From assembly GCA_032622095.1 (NCBI GenBank), contig CP136063.1:30382987-30446986 (forward strand): DNA of 64,000 bases. Direction: 5' to 3'. Position 1 is the first letter of the stretch, and each line of letters opens with the position of its first letter. A program made the position numbers and the translations under genes. Shown here piece after piece: positions 54,108 through 64,000 of this stretch. The notes beneath the pieces are model-generated. The model saw only the letters and a list, made by a program, of their open reading frames with translations, made no database searches and was not told the DNA's origin. Origin of the DNA: Siphonodentalium dalli. Lineage: Eukaryota > Mollusca > Scaphopoda > Gadilida > Siphonodentaliidae.

Positions 54108-56052
54108 ATACCGTAAAATGGGGTGACTTTGCCACCAACGGGGTGACTTTGCCACGTCACTGAGAAAAAGTTAAGAATTAACAGCTCAGCAACAATAACC
54201 AGATAGCAAAATGTTTCATATGTTCTAATGATTTTACAAGTTCAGATTATATCACATGTGCCACAAAATTTGATGTATACAAATTCTGAAGGTCAAGGTC
54301 ACCACCTGACCTTTATAGAACATTTTGGCAAATTTTCTACATAACTCCAAATTTGTAGGGTTTCTTCGAGACCAGCAATGATACATACCTAAGGGAAAGT
54401 TCATGTTTATTGCGATTTGGTCCTGTTTCCATGAATATATTTATTTTTCCTGGTATTAGATTATTTAATTGTAATTTGGAAAAAAAAACAAATTTCCATG
54501 TGAGAATTGAAATCGCTCGGGGTCACTTTGCCATAGTGGCAAAGTAACCCCGCATCAAATTAGAACAGAAAAATTTACAAGCCACATATATTTATATAGA
54601 ATCTATCACTTAACTTCAGTTAATACTGTTATTAGTATGAAAACTTGCATCTTCATGTATAAAAATTTAGCATGGTATTTCCTAATAAGCCCTATTGCAT
54701 AAAAACTGCAAAAAGCCTATAGATGGATATTTTTACCATTGATGGCAATACCGTTTCGAACCAATAGAATACATGTATTTGTACCATTTTAGAATCATAG
54801 GTTTTATTCAGCCATGACTGTGGTGACATTAAGTTACTAAGGCATTATCAAGCTCACAAATCTTCTCATTGCTTGGTAAACCTGTTGTTATGTGGATTTC
54901 AGTCATTGGGCAGTATTTCTAATACAGGTGAGGGGGTTGATATATCTTATACCACAAAAACCATCGCGGTCACCCACCTCCACGCAAAAACATCTCTGAT
55001 GTGTAATCACACCACTCCTCAAAGTTAATTCACATGTGTGTGCTGGTCACATACTACAGTATCAAACAATAGGACTATAGTAAACATATGAATACCCGGT
55101 ACAGGTGTAAAATAAAGTGATTCAAGTGATCATCACAGATTACTATGCATTAATCCAGATGCCCAGTGACTGTATTATACGGTATGTACTGGATTAACTG
55201 TAATTATGGTCTATCACTCATTTACAAAGTATCGGTACATTCATCACAATCTGAGCAGATACATGTATCTTGGTGAGATCATCACCATAATCCATTGTAT
55301 TGGATGCAATCTGGAGAAACATGTGACTGGAAATTCTTAAGAGTATTTAGCTTAGGGCATGCTTTTTTGTGACTTTTCAGTGATAACCAAGACGTTCTTG
55401 CGGAGTGAAGTTTATGACATCGTCCCATCAGTAGCATAGTTTTCGCCATGTGACACCAAAAACAGCCTATCCTAGTAGTTGCACAATATTAGCACATGTA
55501 TTATTTTGACAATTATGTGTTCTCTATATTTCATAATCAAGATTATAAAGACATTAGTGATGCAGACCAGACTGGACCACCCTAGGTGGTCCAGTGCGTG
55601 GTCCAGTCCATTGACTAGGCAGTCCTGTCCGGTCCAGGCCATTCTGGTCTGGTACCCTTGTATGAAGTTGGACTGGTCCAAAGCGGTCTGGTCTACTTAT
55701 ATGTGAATGAATGACCCTTTTAGCAAAATCTATACATTATACTATACCAGGCCCATATAAAATGGACAACAGATACATGTGGCACTGTTATTTTCAACAC
55801 ACATAGAAGCATACAGAGAATCGTACCGACATGTGGCAAAGTCACCCCAACCCATGGGGTGACTTTGCCACCCAACTTTTTCAGTACATGCTCTCATTCC
55901 AAACATACATGGACTATAACCACACATGAAATATATAGCATGAAGTTACCTGAGTTAAATGACTGTAGAACTGTTTTCTGAATTTAGCTTGGGCCTGAAT
56001 GCTACATAGAAATATGCCAAAAAGGTGGCAAAGTCACCCCGTTTTACGGTAT
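54108..56052. mobile_element. TIR element(s) with GGGGTGACTTTGCCAC ends
   Basis: ATACCGTAAAATGGGGTGACTTTGCCACC at the left and its complement at 56024-56052 bound 1.95 kb. Internal copies of the tip occur at 54136-54154, as a head-to-head pair at 54518-54553 and again at 55832-55874. This is either one element with repeated subterminal motifs or several nested copies. No transposase ORF. Confidence 0.65.
55561..55692. repeat. GGTCCAGT inverted-repeat cluster
   Basis: CTGGTCC / GGACCAG variants occur at least eight times in both orientations, with a nearly perfect palindrome ACTGGACCACCCTAGGTGGTCCAGT at 55570-55594 and outer arms AGACCAGACTGGACC / GGTCTGGTCT. Confidence 0.6.
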
Positions 56053-57057
56053 CGCAAGTTGGCCAGAAATACAGGCGCTCAGGCTATGAAACATACATTT
56101 ATCATTTTATAGATGGACGTACGTGTTTTGGGTTGTCCATACGTACTGACGTAATCATATTAATACCAGTTTACTCTGACAAGTTTCAAAATTGAAAACA
56201 AACTGTTATATTAATAAATGTACTGTAGTCAGTGTTGTGTACGGCAGACTTATTGTATTATTCCATACTTTCTCATCAGGATTATTACCGTGAAAACAAT
56301 TGCCATCGCCGTGTGTCGGTGTTCTATCATTCGACAATTAAGTCAACATTATTATGACAACAATGCGAGAATTCGATCGCTTCCGTCCTGTGTAGTGTGT
56401 AAATAATTTCTGGTTGCAGGTAATGGCACCTTTGACAAAACTGTGTTCATAAATTAATTTTGTCGCTGTGTACGTAATATAGTACTCGCAAGTATAATCA
56501 CAAATGAAGTAGATAACTTGATTCGTTCAAATTGTAATTTCTAAATTTGTTGCAAGAGTGAATCGTGGAATTATGACTTTGAACCCGAGTCACTAAACTT
56601 GGAGTCAACGGTCAACGGTCAGTCTGCCATCGCCTGGAAATTGGCTGGAGTTGGTGAATTTGTTACATTCGCCGCCAAACAAGACGTACAATGGTACACC
56701 ATACACCCGATAATGATCATGTACATGTACTCACCTTGTATATCATAATGTAAGCAGTTTTTCTCTCGCCCAACGCGTGTGTTGTAATTAGTAATTCGAG
56801 GAAATAATAATCCGAGGTGGCATTTTTCAACTTTGTTTGAAAAGCATCACTTGCCTAACAACCGTCTGTGAGCAACGTTGATTCTGATTGGTTAAGACAA
56901 ACGCGATTATCCAATCGCTGCATATGTGGCTCGGGAAGACGAGTTCAAAGTTCAAAGTGTGTCAGGGTCATGATATATTTTTAGAAACTTATTTTTCGTT
57001 CAACAGTATTGCAGATTCAATGCTCTCCCAGCGTCGAGTGCGTACGCCCAGTACCAT
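56053..57057. other. Intergenic; nothing recognised
   Basis: Direct repeats such as GGTCAACGGTCA near 56610 only; no gene. Confidence 0.35.
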
Positions 57058-57106
57058 CTAAAGCCCACGGCTCCGCCCCTGCGGGGCGTCGCCTACGTGG
57101 GCTTAT
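57058..57106. repeat. GC-rich hairpin
   Basis: TAAAGCCCACGGCTCCGCCCC and GGGGCGTCGCCTACGTGGGCTTA pair across a short loop. The tip AAGCCCACGTAG also marks the break of the family B copy at 41090-41110. Confidence 0.6.
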
Positions 57107-57202
57107 TAACTGATAGAAGCCTAAATGGACAGGGGTCTTCAGTTCATATTAATTATTTTATACCCAGGCAACTATTTCAAATTTGTTAATTAAACAGATA
57201 AT
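57107..57202. mobile_element. MITE family B, right-end fragment
   Basis: TGATAGAAGCCTAAATGGAC..ATAATCCACC matches the right end of the 59706 copy. Confidence 0.6.
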
Positions 57203-57376
57203 CCACCGAGTGTAATGCATATGATTATTCACAAGCGTAATTAATGGATCAAAGCTAAAACACTCACATGGGGGTTTCTGTGTGTAGCATTTAAAACAAC
57301 TCAAGCTTATCCATTTGATTCATAACTTGTCAACGATAGTCTACAAACAATTTAATGCCTTGGTGTAACTTTCCCC

Positions 57377-57902
57377 AATAAGATCGATTATCTATTTACA
57401 TAACAAATTTTAAATAGTTGCGTGGGTATAACATAATAGATATGGACTGAAGACCCCTGTCCGGAAAAGCTTCTATCAATTAATATTGATTTTATTACGA
57501 ATATTAAATCGGGACCGTTTATGTTAATATTTTTAGAACAGACCATTCGGGTGATACCATATTGCCATATAGAGCACTGGGCTGTTCCTATGGCCACGCA
57601 CTGAAAGTCACATGTCCCAGATTGATTTTTTTTATTGTTTTGTTCCACAGATATAAGCGACAATGAGTATAATTAACATTTATTTGTGACAAAATTGTAC
57701 AATAAAATTTCTGGTCTCTGTTAACAGTAACCACTATTGTTCATTAGCTGAACAAACACCTTTTTAGACCAGAAAATATTCGAAATAAAATTATTATTAA
57801 TCGATAAAAGCATTTCCGGACAGAAGTCTTCGATTCAAATCTAATATTTTATACCGCGGTAACTACATAATGCATGTTTACAAAGAGATAATATACCTTT
57901 AA
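57377..57902. mobile_element. MITE family B, copy 3
   Basis: Full-length relative of 10991-11518, same orientation, right end TTAA at 57899-57902; the left TTAA is lost. Confidence 0.75.
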
Positions 57903-58566
57903 ATGAATTCGCGTGGATCTGAATATATCTTCTGCTCTGTTCATAAGTACATATATGTGTTATCGTTCTATTCAAGAAAATAGGATAGATATGGATTATC
58001 AGTTTCATGTATGTACTATGCAGACATACATGTATGATGACAATCAAATCCATATTAAATAGTATCTTATCTCCGTTCGCACGGTATCTACATTGTATAG
58101 TCTCTACATATTTAAACCATGCAGTATACATGTATTGGTTGCTTTTAAGATTTCTTAAAAGCGGTAATATTCCGGAAAAATGAGAATTCCTTCATACATC
58201 TTTCTGAAATTCGAACATGTGTAGGGTTTCCCATGACTTGCGTGTCGGGTCCTTCCATTGGTCAATTAATTTAGTTCACTATTTCCTAGACAATTCACTA
58301 CACGTCACCGTTTCTCTTTACAAAAGAGACGTTGATTGGTTGTTTTTGTTGACAGTAGTAACGTTTGACATTTGTGTCTTGATTACAGGTAAAATTTCAT
58401 TCGAATTTTGAGCTTCAAAGCGCTCGAATCACATTTTTTTCCCACCCGCCCAAAAGTTTCCCTTCAAGTTTTATATTCGAATAAGAGTGGGCAGATTTAG
58501 CCAAAAATATGTTCAAAATATATATATATATATCTATAAATAGACCGAACACAACGCGCATCTTAA
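57903..58566. other. Intergenic; (TA)n near 58517
   Basis: A simple ATATATATATATAT tract and no coding signal. Confidence 0.35.
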
Positions 58567-58673
58567 TCGAGACTCTTTTATCGAATGAGTTGCGGATGGC
58601 GCAAGGATATATTTCGCGAGAGCGAAATGTATCTTTGCGCAGTCCGCAACGAGTTCGATAAAAGATTCGAGAT
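58567..58673. repeat. Strong hairpin, ~45-bp arms, 4-base loop
   Basis: TCTTTTATCGAATGAGTTGC.. pairs with ..GCAACGAGTTCGATAAAAGA across a CGCGAGAGCG centre, with few mismatches. If transcribed it would form a pre-miRNA-sized stem, but there are no other signs of an RNA gene; it may also be a small fold-back element. Confidence 0.7.
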
Positions 58674-59034
58674 TATGATACAAGTTATGTTCTGTATTTA
58701 TTCTACACCGTTCAGTCAGATAAGTTCAATTCACGAATGTCACCTCCATGGTTACTTTAGCTACGTTTATTGTGATTTAAGTCTGACAAATAACCAGTAA
58801 TTATGGGGGATCACCGGAAGCGGATGATCGACGTAATGTACGTAATCTTTCTTGGCGACAACGTCAACAGGAATAGTTCCGGCTTGTATTCCACTAGAGG
58901 TATACACTCATATGTATTCAATGGCTGGGATTCCGTTGAATACATGTGCCTCACGTCAATGGGTGTGGAATAAATATTGTAATTGTTTAATCAGATTTGA
59001 TTTGATTTGATTAATTGCAATATTGCCTATTGAG
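58674..59034. other. Intergenic; nothing recognised
   Basis: Unique-looking sequence. Confidence 0.3.
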
Positions 59035-59215
59035 AAAATAATATGAAACTATGATTTTTTGACAACTCGCAATAGGTGCCTATTTGCGACGGTCCCCGAA
59101 TTCGCGGAGTTCCCAAAAATTGTCGAAATATGTTGATTATAATGAGGGAACGTGTGCGTATATGTCAATTGATACGTATTTTAAACAAATAGTGACACCG
59201 TCATCAAAATAGTGG
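59035..59215. repeat. Direct repeat pair D, copy 1 (empty site)
   Basis: ATTTGCGACGGTCCCCGAATTCGCGGAG..GATACGTATTTTAAACAAATAGTGACAC is repeated at 59580-59709 plus 60230-60250, where a MITE separates the two parts at TTAA. Confidence 0.7.
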
Positions 59216-59569
59216 TTTGTTCTATCAATCAGATCACCACCATCATCATCGTCGTAATATGGAACTAGTCTTGCGACTTTTCGTCTCAATAGTATCATTT
59301 GCAATGCTTGTTTACAAATATATGTATCGTCATTCGATATTTACTTGTTTACTTTAGTAAAAAAAAAAAGGAAAATAATAGTCAACCAATTGGGAGAGAA
59401 CTTACAAAAAGGCCACAAAAGGCTTGCTGTCTCATCCCATTCCAATCTGAACCCATAATCATCCTTCAGCATTTTTGTAAAATATTCATCTTGTTTTGTA
59501 TTGGGAATAAATAGTGTTTACACCAACTGAGAGCCTGGAAATAATTTATAACCCATTGGGAGCCCGTTG

Positions 59570-59705
59570 TGAAAATTCGCAGTAAGTCCATCTCTGCGGA
59601 TGTCTATTTGCGGAGATCCCTGAATTTGCGGAGTTCACCTAAAATGGTCGAAATATGTTAATGTTAATTAGGGAACGGGTGCGTAGCCTATATGAGATAC
59701 GTATT
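59570..59705. repeat. Direct repeat pair D, copy 2 (occupied site)
   Basis: See 59035-59215; continues after the MITE as CAAATAACGACACG. Confidence 0.7.
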
Positions 59706-60233
59706 TTAAAGGTGGATTATCTCTTTGTAAACATGTATTATATAGTTACCGGGGTATAACATATTAGATTTGAATCGAAGACTCCTGTCCGGAAATGCTT
59801 CTATCGATTAATATTAATTTTATTTCGAATATTTTCTGGTCTAAAAATGTGTGTTTGTTCAGCTAACGAACAACAGTGGTTACTGTTAACAGAGACCAGA
59901 AATTATATTGTGCAATTTTGTCACAAATAAACGTTAATTATACTCATTATCGCTTATATCTGTGGAACAAAACAATACAAACAACCAATCTGTGACATTT
60001 GACATTCGTTGCGTAGCCGTAGGAAAAGCCCAGTGCTCTATATCGCAATACGGTCTCATCCGAATGGTCGGTTCTAAAAATAGTAACATAAATGGGCCCG
60101 ATTTAATATTCGAAATAAAATCAATATTAATTGATAGAAGCTTTTCCGGACATAGGTCTTCAGTTCATATCTATTATTTTATACCCACGCAACTATTTAA
60201 AATTTGTTATTTAAAGAGATAATCCATCTTTAA
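59706..60233. mobile_element. TTAA-flanked MITE, family B, copy 4
   Basis: 528 bp from TTAAAGGTGGATTATCTCTTTG to ATAATCCATCTTTAA, inverted relative to the 10991 and 57377 copies. The empty homologue at 59181-59190 shows the TTAA duplication. Confidence 0.8.
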
Positions 60234-60559
60234 ACAAATAACGACACGATTTATAGCAGGAACACAATGACTCCGATTTTTGGTCCACATTTAGAGACTT
60301 CTGGTGTGGTAAATTAGAAACCTACAGTAATATGGCATAGTTTTTTGTAATAACTTGAAGGATTAGTTGTTTTAACGGAATTCTGCGGCATTGCATTCAT
60401 GTAACCAATATATTTTTGATTTTTTTTATAATTTATATTTATGTGTAATAATATAATCTTGAGGGCGTTACCATTTCTGATTATGTTTTTTTTTTTTGCT
60501 ATATACACGCCCACCGTTCTACTGTGCGACATAAGCGCTCGCATCTGTCAATATAGTAT

Positions 60560-61021
60560 GTTATTCTCGATCCGAGAGTTCCGGTTCACTTTCCGGCACA
60601 AACTTATCGCCGTCTCTGGTTCCCGTTACTTCAGATTGAATTATCTCTCATTGATCAGAAACCTTATTTAATATTATCTTCTCTGTATTCGCTGAGGTAT
60701 CCAAACAGTCGAACGACATACTACTTTATTTGCCATTTGAAGAGTGATATGTTGTGACTCTCAACCGCCCGGCAGTAGGATCACGTGTAGGCTGTGTATT
60801 CATCTATCGTTTCGTGAATGGTGCTTCTAAACACAACCACAAATTAAGACGCATGTTTATTCCACACAATACGATATTTCCACCGTCCTTTGTTCGATCG
60901 ATGCGTGTTCCTCCATTAACGTGAACTGTATTAAATTACAGTTACACTGTGCTGCATCTGTATCATATACGTCCGAGATCCCAATCTGGTTTTGGATATA
61001 ACTATCTTACAATTACACACG
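60560..61021. repeat. 5' flank of zinc-finger block C
   Basis: 60560-60880 parallels 23565-23875. The promoter-proximal part differs from copies A and B and has no CRE octamer. Confidence 0.65.
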
Positions 61022-61873
<852 letters not shown>

Positions 61874-63003
61874 GTTGGTGACATTTAATATGTTCGTCGA
61901 AGAAGGATTGGAAACAATCTTAGATTCAAATGACAGAGCAGAAAAGGATGGCAGAATGAATCTTATCCCTAAATTATTATTTCTGTGGCTTCAAGGGTAA
62001 AAGATATTTGATTCGAGTCGATGAACCTATCTATCAGAATGAATCTTCTTCGTAAATTAGCTTTGCACTATGAACTTTATGATTGGATGGCCTTGCTTAA
62101 ATACTATGTGGCATGCAGTGGATTCCACACATAGAGTTTGGTCAACGCTCATGGGATGATAACCCGATGCAGTAAAGATCCATTTATACTTACTATTACA
62201 TGATACCCAATGTATCAGTAGCTCCGTTTCTGTAACCACGCCTCGTTGATAGAGGGTAACTAACGATTCGTATCAACATGAGTTATTTCATTAGATATGT
62301 ATCCGAAATGGTTAAATGGTTAACTCTGTTATTCGCTGTCGCATTTTGTTAAAATACCCATAGCGAGCGTCATATATCATATATGCTTAAATGTCGTGTT
62401 AGATTTAATGTAACATACACAATTCCCGTATTCTTTTCCCAAGGATGATAGCATACAGCCATCCGCCTTAAATCAATCATGTTTATTGTGAAATAATTTG
62501 CACGACATCCCACCGATTTCGAAGAACAAATCTTACTTGAGCGCGAATAAATGTAAAATGTGTTGATCCTCTCACTTATGGGTACCAATCTTCTCATTTT
62601 AAAAGAAATGACCAATGTTAGGTCCTAGTATTGCAAATATATACTTACTATTGAAACGGTATACATGAGACCCAATGTACCAAATTTGGTATGTTAGTTT
62701 ACGACACCAAAATACAGATCTTCGACTTTCCTGTCCGAGCAGATATATCAACCATACTTTGTCGGTTCGAATTTGTCATGGTGGTGGTATGCCAGCACCG
62801 TCGGTGCAATCTCTTGTTTGCAATTGATTTTGATACATCAAAGTTGTTGGCAGGATATTTTCAAACCAGTGGAATTAGACACATACCAATGACCCATTAA
62901 AGCACCACCCTCATATGCATATTACTTGGTGTATTTAAGACTTACGAATAAATCACAGATTTGACTCGGAAAATTGTTATATGTATCATTTTACCATCAT
63001 CTC
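61874..63003. repeat. 3' flank of zinc-finger block C
   Basis: Collinear with 10335-12194 minus the family B MITE and with only one minisatellite unit at 62188-62225. It serves as the empty-site reference for several insertions. Confidence 0.7.
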
Positions 63004-63347
63004 TTAAAGGTACTCAATCCGATTGAGCACCCCTAACTTACTATTTCTTTGGCTCTATGTGTAATAATATTTGATTCGAGTCGATGAACCTATACATCAA
63101 AGCTCAGAGTGATCAGATATTGATTTTTGACGTTTGTAATTTTCTCGAGATGTGTACTAATAATTGCCACAGAAACAATTATTCAGACGGACGAAGATGG
63201 ATAACTCTGAACTCAAGTGGTAATAATAACGCAATTTTTACCGAGAACATTCTTTTGGTGGCGTGTTCTGGGCCACAAACAATAGAAATAACAAAACTTC
63301 AAAAATTGATATCTGATCACTGAGCGTTGATCGGTAGGTTCCTCGAC
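63004..63347. mobile_element. MITE family C (right end missing), SINE-free
   Basis: TTAAAGGTACTCAATCCGATT start, homologous to 12195-12705 without the SINE; breaks near 63347 into a family B right end. Confidence 0.65.
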
Positions 63348-63472
63348 TCGAATTATTCGAAATAAAATTAATATTAAATCGATAGAAGCATTTCTGGACA
63401 AGATTAAGATAGAATAGTGTATACCCCAGTAATTATATAAAACATGCTTACAAAGAGATAATCCTCCTTTAA
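63348..63472. mobile_element. MITE family B, right-end fragment
   Basis: TTCGAAATAAAATTAATATT.. to AGAGATAATCCTCCTTTAA. Confidence 0.65.
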
Positions 63473-63504
63473 CATGAACTGGTAAAGTACGGCAATTTTC
63501 TAAC

Positions 63505-63596
63505 GTTGCTATTTTTTTCGACTCCGAGCTGAGGTACCTACTGAAATGTGCCAAAATTTGGTATAAAACACAGAAATCAGTATGAAGCTCTAACGT
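63505..63596. repeat. Dispersed repeat R1, copy 3 (short)
   Basis: It matches the first ~90 bp of 2977-3186. Confidence 0.6.
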
Positions 63597-63610
63597 CAAA
63601 TTCCATGCTG

Positions 63611-64000
63611 ATTAATATATACTATAGAGGGGCCCTAGATGATACATTGGGAGAACGACACCCTAAAAGACATGTGCTTACTGTCGTTCTTCATTAATAT
63701 ATACTATACAGGGCCCTAGATGATACATGGGGAGAACGACACCCATAAAGACATGTGCTTACTGTCGTTCTTCATTAATATATACTATACAGGGGCCCTA
63801 GATGATACATGGGGAGAACGACACCCGAAAAGACATGTGCTTACTCTCGTTCTTCATTAATATATACTATACAGGGGCCCTAGATGATACATGGGGAGAA
63901 CGACACCCGAAAAGACATGTGCTTACTCTCGTTCTTCATTAATATATACTATACAGGGGCCCTAGATGATACATGGGGAGAACGACACCCGAAAAGACAT
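63611..64000. repeat. 82-bp satellite, five visible copies, continues past the window
   Basis: Units starting ATTAATATATACTATA begin at 63611, 63693, 63774, 63856 and 63938 (period 81-82). The first copies differ at a few bases while the later ones are almost identical, as expected at the edge of a homogenising array. Confidence 0.9.

Noticed and set aside
11002-60222. Similar 76-91-codon frames at 11002-11232 (-), 57388-57663 (-) and 59962-60222 (+)
   Set aside because: They look like a conserved protein, but they are the same stretch of MITE family B copies; whole elements are equally conserved outside the frames, and no domain is recognisable.

Overview
The window is eukaryotic, AT-rich and gene-poor. 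It most resembles a marine invertebrate genome, probably a bivalve mollusc. That assignment is inference, based on the abundant short terminal-inverted-repeat elements, tandem arrays of about 155-165 bp units, a tRNA-derived SINE, intact Ty3/gypsy elements and a C2H2 zinc-finger family. No rRNA, functional tRNA, CRISPR or bacterial gene organisation is visible. Nearly all convincing coding sequence belongs to retrotransposons or to one zinc-finger family.

Layout. 1-2549: 3' end of a Ty3/gypsy element (pol C-terminus, polypurine tract, LTR). 2550-9740: non-coding DNA with a TIR element (9-bp target duplication), a 160-bp tandem array, a TTAA-flanked MITE and a 450-bp fold-back. 9740-12900: duplicated zinc-finger block A (pseudogene plus nested MITEs and a SINE). 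13370-16260: bivalve-like tandem arrays. 17882-23388: complete Ty3/gypsy-like element on the minus strand with identical LTRs but a stop in gag and a frameshift in integrase. 23560-40285: zinc-finger block B, split by an 11.8-kb Ty3/gypsy element (24573-36409, minus strand), then by a LINE fragment and a MITE. 41200-45560: degenerate ~740-bp array. 46000-60500: MITEs, a LINE relic, hairpins and otherwise featureless DNA. 60560-63350: zinc-finger block C (pseudogene). 63611-64000: 82-bp satellite running off the window.

The most interesting object is the 24573-36409 retrotransposon. It has identical 263-bp LTRs, a 5-bp target duplication (CACAT) and three long intact ORFs. Gag starts with a helix-hairpin-helix motif. 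Pol follows in the -1 frame at a perfectly phased UUUAAAC slippery heptamer and ends in a PHD finger. A third ORF, in the position where env sits in retroviruses, ends in a TatD-family metallonuclease domain with all expected metal ligands. A polypyrimidine-CAG acceptor lies just before ORF3 and a GTAAGT donor lies in the LTR, suggesting a spliced subgenomic mRNA. The element landed inside a zinc-finger codon array and broke that gene.

The three duplicated zinc-finger blocks serve as mutual empty-site controls. They show that several MITE families insert at TTAA, that the SINE made a 9-bp duplication, and that six-base insertions repeatedly create TAC(NN)GTA palindromes, which look like excision footprints.
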